Below are positions 23,246-31,313 of a DNA stretch of 35,134 bases, piece after piece; within the stretch, counting starts at the first letter, position 1, and every line of letters begins with the position of its first letter. A model generated the notes under the pieces. The model ran no database searches. It was not told the DNA's origin and saw nothing but the letters and a program-made list of their open reading frames with translations. The position numbers and the translations under genes were made by a program. Location of the stretch: the NCBI RefSeq assembly GCF_000472705.1, contig NZ_AXAE01000040.1, positions 1 to 35,134 of the forward strand, read 5' to 3'. Origin of the DNA: Mesorhizobium erdmanii USDA 3471 (GTDB lineage: Bacteria > Pseudomonadota > Alphaproteobacteria > Rhizobiales > Rhizobiaceae).

Positions 23246-24496
23246 TCAGGGAAGCGAGCGGATCACGTCCATCACATCCGGCTCGGCCTTGTCGCCGTTG
23301 AAGGCATCGACGATACCGAAGGCGCCGCCATAGCTCCACACCGACCAGGAGAAGCCGTGCGCCTCGGCGCGCCCGATCATGTCCCTGACATAGGCAGCAC
23401 GATACCGCGCCGGCATCACATAGGCATTGCCATATTCCTGGCGGATCATGCCGAATTCGGCGAGCGTGACGTTTTCGGACTTTATGCCGTTGGCCTTCGC
23501 CCACGCCTCGATCTTTTCGAACGGTGCATCCATGAGGCCGAGCAGCTTTTCGGGACTGTCCATGCTGGCGACCTGCTCGTCGAGATAGGCAAGCAGGCCG
23601 CTTTGCCGTGTCCACGGCGCCTCGGACTTGATGCGAGCGCGGATGGTGTCGAGCGTCACATCGAGCTGCGTCTTCGGCACCGAAGTCAACGGATAGGGCA
23701 AGCCGGTGACATAGGGGATGAAGTCGCCGGCCCAGGTCGCGCCCTGGTGGGTGAGCAGGAACGGATCATAGGAATGGAAAGTCCAGATGACGTTGTCATC
23801 GGGGATCGCCCTGGGATCAATCTTCTCCAGGGATGATGCGGCGGAATAGCAGGCGCCGGTCAGCACCAGCGTCAGTTTCGTCGCCGACGATCGCGCCGCG
23901 GCGAACAGTTTGCGCTGGCGGTCCGGCCACAGATTGGTGCCGTCGCTGTCGCAATCGACGATCGGTTCGTTCATCAATTCGAAGGCGACTTTTTCGGGAT
24001 CCTCGGCGGCCAGGGTGCGGGCCATCTTGCGCACCATGTCGACATAAAGGTCGAAGGTCCGCGGATCGTCCATCACCTGTGCCATGCCGATCTTACGACT
24101 GCCGCCGGCCGGGATCAGATGCATGTCGACGACCACCTTCAGGCCGGCGCCGTTGACGATGCGCACCGAGTCCAGCACGCTGGCATAGAGATCGTCCCGG
24201 AACGCCATTGTTTGGTCGGACAGGAACGGCGAGGGGTCGACAGGCATGCGCAGAAAATCGAAGCCCGCTTCCTTGAGCGCCTTGAGATCATCCTGATTGA
24301 GGAATCTGCGCCATTCCGGATAGGGCAGGATGGCTTTGGCGTCGCCCCACTGGTCCTCGCCGGGCCAGGTGACCCACTGGTCGAGATTGAGGCCGCGTTT
24401 CATGGTAAAAGTCGCAGCCTGGCCAGGGAACGCCAGGGCCACCAGCACGAACAGCGCCGCCATCAAACTCTTGATCATCGCCGTCAACAGTGCCAT
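23246..24496 (-). CDS. Secreted glycoside hydrolase family 5 (endoglucanase-like)
   Basis: The 416-residue protein has a signal peptide (hydrophobic 9-23, cleavage near GQAA-TF). A (beta/alpha)8 barrel follows with the GH5 landmarks: RMPVDP, the acid/base E177 in ELMNEP, the HSYDPFLLTH strand and the nucleophile E347 in LAEFGM. Rhizobial GH5 enzymes of this kind trim beta-glucans: their own cellulose or exopolysaccharide, or plant cell wall. ATGs at codons 7 and 12 could also be starts. The gene interrupts the usual ruvB-ybgC neighbourhood and is on the opposite strand. Confidence 0.9.
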   Translation of the reverse strand: MALLTAMIKSLMAALFVLVALAFPGQAATFTMKRGLNLDQWVTWPGEDQWGDAKAILPYPEWRRFLNQDDLKALKEAGFDFLRMPVDPSPFLSDQTMAFRDDLYASVLDSVRIVNGAGLKVVVDMHLIPAGGSRKIGMAQVMDDPRTFDLYVDMVRKMARTLAAEDPEKVAFELMNEPIVDCDSDGTNLWPDRQRKLFAAARSSATKLTLVLTGACYSAASSLEKIDPRAIPDDNVIWTFHSYDPFLLTHQGATWAGDFIPYVTGLPYPLTSVPKTQLDVTLDTIRARIKSEAPWTRQSGLLAYLDEQVASMDSPEKLLGLMDAPFEKIEAWAKANGIKSENVTLAEFGMIRQEYGNAYVMPARYRAAYVRDMIGRAEAHGFSWSVWSYGGAFGIVDAFNGDKAEPDVMDVIRSLP

Positions 24497-24552
24497 CCGA
24501 TGTCAGATCAGGATGCCGTTTGGGTTGCGCCGTCATCCTGATCTATTTCTGT

Positions 24553-24607
24553 CTGGAGCATGGTCTTTTCCAAAAAGCGGTTTCCACTTTTCGGGATCAT
24601 GCTTCAG
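24553..24607. repeat. Palindromic intergenic repeat, copy 5 (GAGCATG type)
   Basis: GGAGCATGGTCTTTTCC and CACTTTTCGGGATCATGCTTC face each other across a short AAAAAGCGGTTT-type centre. This is the same type as the right half of the repeat at 11583-11705. It lies about 48 bp before the ybgC start and may form part of the ybgC leader. Confidence 0.7.
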
Positions 24608-24654
24608 GTCACGCGCAAAACAGGTGCCTTGCCGCGACGGAAAAAGGAAGCGCA

Positions 24655-25125
24655 ATGGGCGATCATGGTGAATCGGCGACGCTGCTGGCCGGGCTTTCCG
24701 GCGCGCTGACGGCGTTCGGCCATCGGCTGATGGCGCGCGTCTACTATGCCGATACCGATTTCTCGGGCGTCGTCTACCACGCGCGCTATCTCGAATTCCT
24801 TGAGCGCGGCCGTTCCGACTATCTCAGGCTCACCGGCGTCCATCACACGGAACTCGCCGACGGCAAGCATGGCGAGAGAATAGTCTGGGTGGTGCGCCGC
24901 ATGGAGATCGACTTCCGCAGCCCGGCTCGCATCGACGACATCCTGACCGTCGACACCCGCACCGACGAGATTTCGGGGGCACGCATTTTCATGGCACAGC
25001 AGCTCAAGCGCGGCGACGAGGTGCTGGTCGAGGCAAGGGTCGAGGCGGCGATCATCGGCGAGAATGGCCGGCCGAGGCGTTTTCCCAAGGAATGGGTGGC
25101 GGCGTTCATGCCTCGGGTGGGCTGA
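24655..25125 (+). CDS. ybgC: Acyl-CoA thioesterase YbgC (tol-pal associated)
   Basis: The start at 24655 (MGDHGESATLL) is preceded by GGAAG and gives 156 residues. Upstream in-frame sequence comes from an intergenic repeat. The hotdog fold signature YYADTDFSGVVYHARYLEFLERGR is at 30-53, with D35 as the likely catalytic aspartate. YbgC hydrolyses acyl-CoA or acyl-ACP at the membrane and is encoded next to tol-pal in most proteobacteria. Here it is separated from tolQ by a terminator and a promoter gap of 306 bp. Confidence 0.93.
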   Translation: MGDHGESATLLAGLSGALTAFGHRLMARVYYADTDFSGVVYHARYLEFLERGRSDYLRLTGVHHTELADGKHGERIVWVVRRMEIDFRSPARIDDILTVDTRTDEISGARIFMAQQLKRGDEVLVEARVEAAIIGENGRPRRFPKEWVAAFMPRVG

Positions 25126-25202
25126 TATTCAGGTGATACCGGCCTCACCCAAATCTCAACCGGCCCTGGCGTCGCGCCTGGATGATTGCTTGCAGTGCCC
25201 TG

Positions 25203-25229
25203 GGCGCGGCAATGCGCCGCGCCTTATTT
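25203..25229 (+). terminator. Terminator after ybgC
   Basis: GGCGCGGC (25203-25210), loop AATGC and GCCGCGCC (25216-25223) form a perfect 8-bp GC stem followed by TTATTT. This separates ybgC from the tol operon. Confidence 0.7.
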
Positions 25230-25230
25230 A

Positions 25231-25245
25231 CTAACCCATCCTTAA
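25231..25245 (+). promoter_or_regulatory. Near-consensus CtrA box upstream of the tol operon
   Basis: CTAA-CCCATCC-TTAA has one mismatch to TTAA-N7-TTAA. It is in the AT-rich part of the 306-bp gap before tolQ, 187 bp from the start codon. A TTGACC hexamer at 25300-25305 may be a -35 element, but I see no convincing -10 at the right spacing. No gene is visible in the rest of this gap. Confidence 0.4.
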
Positions 25246-25431
25246 CCATAACGGTTCATGAAGAGATTGGTGAAGATCGGCGCTATCCAGCGCCTTCCTT
25301 TGACCAATATTTGCCCTGAAAAGGCCGCTAACGGCTCGGTTTGGGGTGTCCGGTAGCTTCGTGCGAACCGACCACAAGGGATGCCATGGGCCAGCCGCCA
25401 GCTTCGCCCGGAAAATCTTAAGGACGTAACG

Positions 25432-26142
25432 ATGGAAAATATCGCACTCGCCGAACCGGGCGCGCAATTGTCGATTTGGGCCCTGTTCATGCAGGCCAGC
25501 TGGGTGGTCAAGCTGGTCATGATCGGCCTGCTCTGCGCCTCGGTGTGGACCTGGGCGATCATCATCGACAAGCTGGTTGCCTATGGCCGCATGCGGCTGG
25601 CGCTGAACCGCTTCGAACAGGTCTTCTGGTCCGGGCAGTCGCTGGAAGAGCTCTACCGCACGCTCGCCGATCGCAAGACGACAGGCATGGGCGCCATTTT
25701 CGTCGCCGCCATGCGCGAGTGGAAGAAGAGCTTCGAGAAGGGCGCCAAGACGCCGCTTGGGCTGCAGACCCGCATCGACAAGGCCATGGACCTGGCGCTG
25801 ACCCGCGAGATGGAGAAGCTGGAGGGGCGTCTCGGCTTCCTTGCCACCACCGGTTCGGCCGCCCCCTTCATCGGCCTGTTCGGCACGGTCATCGGCATCA
25901 TGACCTCGTTCCAGGCCATTGCCGGCTCAAAGAACACCAGCCTCGCGGTGGTTGCGCCCGGCATCGCCGAGGCGCTGCTGGCGACGGCCATCGGCCTGCT
26001 TGCCGCCATTCCGGCGGTCATCGCCTACAACAAGCTGTCATCGGATGCGAGCAAGATAGCCGTGCGCATGGAAGGGTTCTCCGACGAGTTCTCCGCCATA
26101 CTCTCGCGCCAAATCGATGAAAAAGTCGCGCCGAAGGCCTGA
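25432..26142 (+). CDS. tolQ: Tol-Pal system proton channel subunit TolQ
   Basis: I use the ATG at 25432 (MENIALAEPG), giving 236 residues; the frame begins at 25381. Membrane helices lie at about 27-46, 138-160 and 176-199. The pore segment GSAAPFIGLFGTVIGIMTSF and GIAEALLATAIGLLAAIPAVIAYN are the TolQ/ExbB hallmarks. With TolR it forms the proton-driven motor that energises TolA at the division site. It is first of tolQRAB; tolR starts 9 bp after its stop. Confidence 0.96.
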   Translation: MENIALAEPGAQLSIWALFMQASWVVKLVMIGLLCASVWTWAIIIDKLVAYGRMRLALNRFEQVFWSGQSLEELYRTLADRKTTGMGAIFVAAMREWKKSFEKGAKTPLGLQTRIDKAMDLALTREMEKLEGRLGFLATTGSAAPFIGLFGTVIGIMTSFQAIAGSKNTSLAVVAPGIAEALLATAIGLLAAIPAVIAYNKLSSDASKIAVRMEGFSDEFSAILSRQIDEKVAPKA

Positions 26143-26151
26143 GGGACGATC

Positions 26152-26607
26152 ATGGGAATGTCTGTAGGCGTAGGTGGTGGACGTGGCGGCCGAGGTCATA
26201 GGCGGCGCGGGCGCCACCATGCGCTGATGTCGGAGATCAACGTCACGCCGATGGTCGACGTCATGCTGGTGCTCCTGATCATCTTCATGGTCGCCGCACC
26301 GATGCTGACGGTCGGCGTGCCCATCGACCTGCCGGATACGCAGGCCAAGGCGATGAACGCCGACACGCAGCCGATCACCGTTTCGATCGATGCGACGGGC
26401 AAGATCTTCCTCCAGGAAACCGAGATCCCGATGGACGAGCTGGTAGCCAAGCTGCAGGCGATTTCGAAGACCGGTTACGAGGAGCGCATCTTCATCCGTG
26501 GCGACAAGTCGACCGACTACGGCACCGCGATGAAGGTCATGGCCCGCATTTCGGCCGCTGGCTACAAGAATATCGGCCTGGTTTCACTGCAGGAACAGGA
26601 TCAATAG
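26152..26607 (+). CDS. tolR: Tol-Pal system protein TolR
   Basis: The 151-residue protein has one membrane helix (about 31-53) with the proton-site aspartate D36 in VTPMVDVMLVLLIIFMV. A periplasmic domain of about 95 residues follows. The N-terminal 24 residues are unusually rich in Gly, Arg and His (GGGRGGRGHRRRGRHH). It partners TolQ in the stator-like complex. tolA starts 8 bp downstream. Confidence 0.95.
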   Translation: MGMSVGVGGGRGGRGHRRRGRHHALMSEINVTPMVDVMLVLLIIFMVAAPMLTVGVPIDLPDTQAKAMNADTQPITVSIDATGKIFLQETEIPMDELVAKLQAISKTGYEERIFIRGDKSTDYGTAMKVMARISAAGYKNIGLVSLQEQDQ

Positions 26608-26614
26608 ACGCGAG

Positions 26615-27772
26615 ATGAAGACCGGCCTCACCACATCGGTGATCTTGCACACGGCGGTGCTGGCCTTCGGCCTGTTCACACTGTCGGCGCCGGCTGCCCT
26701 CCCGTCCGCCAATGTCGAGTCGGTCGCGGTCGATATCGTGCCGATGGAGGCCATGGCGCAGACGTTGCAGGGCGACAAGAAGGCCGTAATGCATGAAAAG
26801 CCGGCGCCGTTGCCGACGCAGCGTCCCGACATCGTGCCGGCTTCGCAGAAGGTCGGCGAAAACAGCGTCGACACCGACAAGCCGATAACGCCGGAAGCCA
26901 AGCCGAAGCCCGTCGACATGACCTCGGCGCCGCCGCCCGCGCCGACGCCGAAGGAGAAGCCGTCGACAGAAGACGTGCCGAAGCCGCAGGAAAAGCCGAA
27001 GCCCATTCCGGCGACGGAAGTGGCGCCGGCGCCGGCACCCAAGCAAGAGGTCAAGCCTGAGCCGGTCAAGCAGACCGAGCCCAAGCCGACACCGGCCAAG
27101 CCGGCGCCGACCCCGCCGCCGCAGGACAAGACCGCCGCGATCGATCCGACGCCCGAGGTCAAGCCGGATGCCGTCGCCGAGGCCATAGCCAAGGATCCGC
27201 CGACCGAAGAAACGCAGCTGCCGAGCTCGGCGCCGGCGCCGGAAGCGCGGCCGAAGCCGCAACCGGCACAGGCCGAAAGCGCCAAGGCGCCGGATCGCAA
27301 GGATGCCGAGAAGCCAGTCAAGGAAGCCTCTTCCAAGCCGAAGTCCGACGACAAGCAGTTCAATGCGAACGAAATCTCGGCCCTGCTCGACAAGCAGAAG
27401 CCATCCGGCGGCGGCGCCAAGCGCTCGACGCAGCAGGCATCGCTCGGCGGTGAAAAGGATCAAGGTCAGAAGCTGTCAAAGTCTGAGCAAGGGGCGTTGG
27501 AGGATCAGCTCGGTCATTGCTGGACCCTTCCGGTCGGCCTCGAAGGATCCGAGGATTTCACTGTGGTCATCCGCTTCAACCTTGACGCCTCAGGCAAGCT
27601 GGAAGGCCGCCCGACTGTCGAAAAGTCCAGCGGCAACCCCCAATTCGACGCCAGCGCGGTTCGCGCCGTGCAGAAATGTGATGTTGCCGGATTGCAGGTT
27701 CCTGCGGGGAAGCAGGACATATGGTCCGACGTTCGCGTCAACTTCGATCCAAGAGCGATGCTTGGCCTTTAG
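26615..27772 (+). CDS. tolA: Tol-Pal energy-transducing protein TolA
   Basis: The 385-residue protein has one N-terminal membrane anchor (about 7-28) with the TolQR-contacting helix. A long Pro/Lys/Glu/Ala-rich domain (about 60-275) spans the periplasm, and a TonB/TolA-type C-terminal domain (about 290-385, VVIRFNLDASGKLEGRPTVEKSSG) would bind TolB/Pal. The middle domain is proline-rich (many KPKP, PAPAPKQ and PTPPPQ turns) rather than the alanine-helix of E. coli TolA. Translating it should depend on EF-P, encoded at 11703. Confidence 0.92.
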   Translation: MKTGLTTSVILHTAVLAFGLFTLSAPAALPSANVESVAVDIVPMEAMAQTLQGDKKAVMHEKPAPLPTQRPDIVPASQKVGENSVDTDKPITPEAKPKPVDMTSAPPPAPTPKEKPSTEDVPKPQEKPKPIPATEVAPAPAPKQEVKPEPVKQTEPKPTPAKPAPTPPPQDKTAAIDPTPEVKPDAVAEAIAKDPPTEETQLPSSAPAPEARPKPQPAQAESAKAPDRKDAEKPVKEASSKPKSDDKQFNANEISALLDKQKPSGGGAKRSTQQASLGGEKDQGQKLSKSEQGALEDQLGHCWTLPVGLEGSEDFTVVIRFNLDASGKLEGRPTVEKSSGNPQFDASAVRAVQKCDVAGLQVPAGKQDIWSDVRVNFDPRAMLGL

Positions 27773-27810
27773 CCTGAGCACCCAAAAATCAGCAAGAGAA
27801 GCGAGAAGAC

Positions 27811-29115
27811 ATGAAATCCATCCTCAAGCCGCTCCTGATGGTCGCCGCGATGGCGATGGGCATGAATGCTGTCGTCACCTTGCCTGCCCGAGCGACCCTC
27901 GAGCTCAACGTCAACAAGGGCAATGTCGAGCCGATGCCGATCGCCATTCCCGACTTCCAGGGAGGTCTTGGCGCGCAGATATCGGAGATCGTCACGGCCG
28001 ACCTGAAGCGGTCAGGACTGTTTGCGCCGATCGACAAGGCCGCCTTTGTCGAAAAGATCACGAACCCCGACGCCGCGCCCCGTTATGAAGACTGGAAGGT
28101 CATAAACGCGCAGGCACTGGTGACCGGAAGCGTGAGCAAGGAAGCGGATGGCCGCATTCGCGCGCAGTACCGGCTGTGGGATATTTTTGGCAACACGCAG
28201 CTGGCCGGCGAGCAGTTCTTCGCCAACGACGCCAATCAACGCCGCGTTGCACACATCATCGCCGATGCGATCTATGAGAAGATCACTGGCGAAAAGGGCT
28301 ATTTCGATACCCGTGTCGTGTTCATCGACGAGTCCGGCGCCAAGAATGCGCGCAAGAAGCGTTTGGCGATCATGGACCAGGACGGCGCCAACGTGCGCTA
28401 TCTCTCGGACGGTCGTTCGATCGTGCTGACGCCGCGTTTCTCGCCGAACCGGCAGGAAATCACCTACATGTCCTATGAAAGCGGCCAGCCGCGGGTCTAT
28501 CTGCTGCAGATCGAGACCGGGCAGCGTGAACTAGTCGGCAATTTCCCGGGCATGACATTCGCGCCGCGATTCTCGCCCGACGGCCAGAAGGTGATCATGA
28601 GCCTGCTGCGCGACGACGGCAATTCCAACATCTTCGCCATGGACCTGCGCAGCCGCTCGACGACGCGGCTGACCAACTCGACCGCCATCGACACCTCGCC
28701 CTCCTATTCGCCCGATGGCAGCAAGGTGGTGTTCACCTCCGACCGCGGCGGCCGCGCGCAGATTTATGTGATGGGCGCCGACGGCTCGGGCCAGACCCGT
28801 ATCTCCTTCGGCGATGGCGTCTATTCGACGCCGGTGTGGTCGCCGCGCGGCGACCTCATCGCCTTCACCAAGCAGACCGGTGGCGAATTCCAGATCGGCG
28901 TCATGAAGACCGACGGTTCGGGCGAGCGCATCCTGTCTTCCGGCTTCCAGCAGGAGGGACCGACCTGGGCGCCGAACGGCCGTGTGCTGATGTTCTTCCG
29001 CGACTCCAATGGCGGCCCCAAGCTGGTCTCGGTCGATTTGACCGGCCGCAACGAGCAGCCGATCCCGACCGCGAATTTTGCTTCGGATCCGGCTTGGTCG
29101 CCGTTGCTGGAATAG
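27811..29115 (+). CDS. tolB: Tol-Pal periplasmic beta-propeller protein TolB
   Basis: The 434-residue protein has a signal peptide cleaved after about residue 29 (LPARA-TLEL). An N-terminal alpha/beta domain (30-160) is followed by a six-bladed propeller. The blades are marked by repeats of the type PRFSPDGQ, PSYSPDGSK, PVWSPRGD and PTWAPNGR. TolB releases or captures Pal at the outer membrane under control of TolA. It is last of tolQRAB and ends in a strong hairpin. Confidence 0.96.
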   Translation: MKSILKPLLMVAAMAMGMNAVVTLPARATLELNVNKGNVEPMPIAIPDFQGGLGAQISEIVTADLKRSGLFAPIDKAAFVEKITNPDAAPRYEDWKVINAQALVTGSVSKEADGRIRAQYRLWDIFGNTQLAGEQFFANDANQRRVAHIIADAIYEKITGEKGYFDTRVVFIDESGAKNARKKRLAIMDQDGANVRYLSDGRSIVLTPRFSPNRQEITYMSYESGQPRVYLLQIETGQRELVGNFPGMTFAPRFSPDGQKVIMSLLRDDGNSNIFAMDLRSRSTTRLTNSTAIDTSPSYSPDGSKVVFTSDRGGRAQIYVMGADGSGQTRISFGDGVYSTPVWSPRGDLIAFTKQTGGEFQIGVMKTDGSGERILSSGFQQEGPTWAPNGRVLMFFRDSNGGPKLVSVDLTGRNEQPIPTANFASDPAWSPLLE

Positions 29116-29140
29116 GTTCGGCTGAATTGCCACACATGCT

Positions 29141-29167
29141 GAAAAGGGGCCGTTTCGGCCCCTTTTC
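29141..29167 (+). terminator. Terminator of tolQRAB
   Basis: GAAAAGGGGCC (29141-29151), loop GTTTC and GGCCCCTTTTC (29157-29167) form a perfect 11-bp stem ending in a short T run. It separates tolB from pal, so pal has its own promoter. Confidence 0.88.
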
Positions 29168-29264
29168 CACGCCTTCGTCGCGTTTTGGCCGCATTTCCGC
29201 CTAGGGTCCGCGCCAACTGTGGCCTTGTATCAAGAGGTTGCGGACGGGCAGCCTAAACCAAATT

Positions 29265-29292
29265 TTAACCGTGTTTCTTGAAAGCCGGTTAA
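29265..29292. promoter_or_regulatory. Inverted repeat in the pal promoter region
   Basis: TTAACCG (29265-29271) and CGGTTAA (29286-29292) are exact inverse complements 14 bp apart, about 73 bp before the pal start codon. The spacing does not fit a CtrA box, but both arms contain TTAA. It could be an operator for another regulator or a pair of degenerate CtrA half-sites. Confidence 0.45.
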
Positions 29293-29364
29293 CCCAAACG
29301 TGGTTACTGGGTGATCAACGAAATCACTCGAATACGATCACTCGAAATACGAAGGAGAGGCGGC

Positions 29365-29871
29365 ATGGGCCGTATCGCAGCACTTACCAGAAACCCGGCC
29401 ATGATCGCGCTGGTGGCAGCGCTTGCCATCACCGGCTGCGCCTCGAAGAAGACGCCGAACAGCGCCGCCGACCTTGGCCTCAATGGCGCCGGTGCCGCAA
29501 CGCCCGGCTCGGCGCAGGATTTCACCGTCAACATCGGCGACCGCATCTTCTTCGACACGGACTCTACCTCGATCCGTGCCGACGCCCAGCAGACGCTTTC
29601 GCGCCAGGCGCAGTGGCTGAACAAGTACAAGCAGTACGCCATCGTCGTCGAAGGCCATGCCGACGAACGCGGCACGCGCGAATACAATCTGGCGCTCGGT
29701 GCCCGCCGCGCCGCCGCCACCCGCGACTTCCTGGTTTCGAAGGGTGTCGCCGGCGGCCGCCTGAAGACGATCTCCTACGGCAAGGAGCGTCCGGTCGCGG
29801 TGTGCGACGACATCTCCTGCTGGTCGCAGAACCGCCGCGCGGTCACCACGCTGAGCGGCGCCGGTTCCTGA
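29365..29871 (+). CDS. pal: Peptidoglycan-associated lipoprotein Pal
   Basis: The start at 29365 (MGRIAALTRNPAMIALV) follows AAGGAGAGG and gives 168 residues. The lipobox ends AITGC, with the lipidated Cys at residue 25. The OmpA-type domain covers about 53-165 with FFDTDSTSIRADAQQTL and VEGHADERGTREYNLALGARRA. Pal ties the outer membrane to peptidoglycan and is the end point of TolA force transfer. Unlike in many genomes it has its own transcription unit. Confidence 0.96.
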   Translation: MGRIAALTRNPAMIALVAALAITGCASKKTPNSAADLGLNGAGAATPGSAQDFTVNIGDRIFFDTDSTSIRADAQQTLSRQAQWLNKYKQYAIVVEGHADERGTREYNLALGARRAAATRDFLVSKGVAGGRLKTISYGKERPVAVCDDISCWSQNRRAVTTLSGAGS

Positions 29872-29931
29872 GTTGCCACGCGTCGGAAGACGCGGGCGCG
29901 CCGACTGGCAAAAATGCAACACAGCTTTGCG

Positions 29932-29958
29932 AAAGGCGGCCTCCGGGCCGCCTTTTTC
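29932..29958 (+). terminator. Terminator of pal
   Basis: AAAGGCGGCC (29932-29941), loop TCCG and GGCCGCCTTT (29946-29955) form a perfect 10-bp stem that continues into TT. Confidence 0.85.
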
Positions 29959-30084
29959 ATATCGTGGCACCCGAAACAAAATTTGGCCGAAGTCTCGCGC
30001 CCTGCTATGAGCCGAGGGGCGCTTGGCTGGTCCCACTCTGGTTGGAAGGCGCGAAACAGACCAACGACACACGGCGAGAGGCAC

Positions 30085-31212
30085 ATGCATTTGAGATCGG
30101 TTCTGAGCGGCACGCTTGCGGCGCTGCTCCTATCAGGCTTCACCGCCCTGGCTAGCGGCTCGGGGGCTGGCGGCACAGGACAATCGACCGACAGCGGCTT
30201 TTCCTTCCATCTCCCCAGCATCGAATTGCCCGGCATTTTCGGGGAAAAGAAAAAGCCCAACCAGGTTCAGATGGTGCAGTCCGACGCTACCGCCGTCACC
30301 AGCCTGGAAGACCAGCTGCGGCAGATGAACGGCAAGATCGAGGAACTCAATTTCCAGGTCCTGCAGATGCAGGAGCAGATCCGCAAACAGCAGGAGGACA
30401 ACGAGTTCCGCTTCCAGCAGCTCGAGGGCGGCTCACACGGTGGATCGCAGGGCGGACAGGCACCGGCGGCGCCGAAGAAGAAGTCCGACGCAACCACCGA
30501 CACCAACACCGCCGTGGCCGCGGCCCCGGCAAGCCAGGCGCCGGCTGATGCCGGTGCCGCTGCCGGCAGCGATCAGTCGACCGGCGGCAAGACCGTCGAG
30601 GACGTCATCGTCGAATCACCTGATGGCGATCCCGGCAAGGTGATCCCCGGCACCGGAGCGCCGGAGAAGACCTTTGGTTCCATCACCGTGGACAAGAACG
30701 GCAATGTCATCGACGCCGGCGGCAGCACCCAGTCGACCGCGCCGATGCAAGATGCCGCGCCGGCCACCGGCGCTCCGGCCAAGGCCGGCAAGTCCAATGG
30801 CACAATCGTCGCGGCGCTGCCCTCCACCAAGGATCCGGAAGAGCTTTACCGCAATTCCTATCAGTTCATTCTGTCGGGCGATTACGGCACGGCCGAACAG
30901 GGTTTTCGCGATCATATCTCGCGCTTCCCCCGCGATGCGAAGACGGCGGATGCGCATTACTGGCTGGGTGAATCGCTGCTTGGCCAGCAGAAATACCGCG
31001 ACGCGGCCGAAGTCTTCCTCGCCGCCAGCAAGGACTACCCGAAGGCCAAGAAGGCGCCCGACATGCTCCTGAAGCTCGGCGTCTCGCTGGTCGGCCTCAA
31101 GCAACACGACGTCGCCTGCGCCACCTTCAGCGAAGTCGGCAAGCGCTACCCCGATATCTCCAATGCACTCAAGGAACGCGTCAAGCAGGAGAAGGCCCTG
31201 GCTGCCTGCTAG
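30085..31212 (+). CDS. cpoB: Cell division coordinator CpoB (YbgF)
   Basis: The start at 30085 (MHLRSVLSGTLAALLL) follows GCGAGAGG and gives 375 residues. A signal peptide is cleaved near ALAS. A coiled-coil trimerisation segment (about 65-115: SLEDQLRQMNGKIEELNFQV) precedes a low-complexity Ala/Gly/Asp linker. Three C-terminal tetratricopeptide repeats (about 250-370) include AHYWLGESLLGQQKYRDAA. CpoB coordinates Tol-driven outer-membrane constriction with peptidoglycan synthesis. The stop codon TAG is the first three bases of the composite repeat downstream. Confidence 0.93.
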   Translation: MHLRSVLSGTLAALLLSGFTALASGSGAGGTGQSTDSGFSFHLPSIELPGIFGEKKKPNQVQMVQSDATAVTSLEDQLRQMNGKIEELNFQVLQMQEQIRKQQEDNEFRFQQLEGGSHGGSQGGQAPAAPKKKSDATTDTNTAVAAAPASQAPADAGAAAGSDQSTGGKTVEDVIVESPDGDPGKVIPGTGAPEKTFGSITVDKNGNVIDAGGSTQSTAPMQDAAPATGAPAKAGKSNGTIVAALPSTKDPEELYRNSYQFILSGDYGTAEQGFRDHISRFPRDAKTADAHYWLGESLLGQQKYRDAAEVFLAASKDYPKAKKAPDMLLKLGVSLVGLKQHDVACATFSEVGKRYPDISNALKERVKQEKALAAC

Positions 31213-31313
31213 AGCGGTTCAACTTTTGATGGAAACGCGGAACCGCTCTAACTCTTTGTTTTTACGCAATTCCGGACGGAAAACCGTTACGCACTTTTTC
31301 TGGAATTGCTCTA
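31210..31313. repeat. Composite palindromic intergenic repeat, copy 6 (best preserved)
   Basis: The left palindrome is TAGAGCGGTTC (31210-31220) / GAACCGCTCTA (31240-31250), 11 exact bp. The linker is ACTCTTTGTTTTTAC. The right palindrome is GCAATTCC (31266-31273) / GGAATTGC (31302-31309). The first three bases are the cpoB stop codon, and the element ends directly against the tilS start ATG at 31314, so it makes up the whole intergenic region. Confidence 0.88.

Noticed and set aside
26537..27463. Arg/Leu/Gly-rich frames antisense to tolA
   Set aside because: They arise from the Pro/Lys/Ala-rich codons of TolA read backwards.
29253..29268. CtrA box before pal
   Set aside because: CTAA and TTAA are eight bases apart, one more than the N7 consensus, and only one half is exact.
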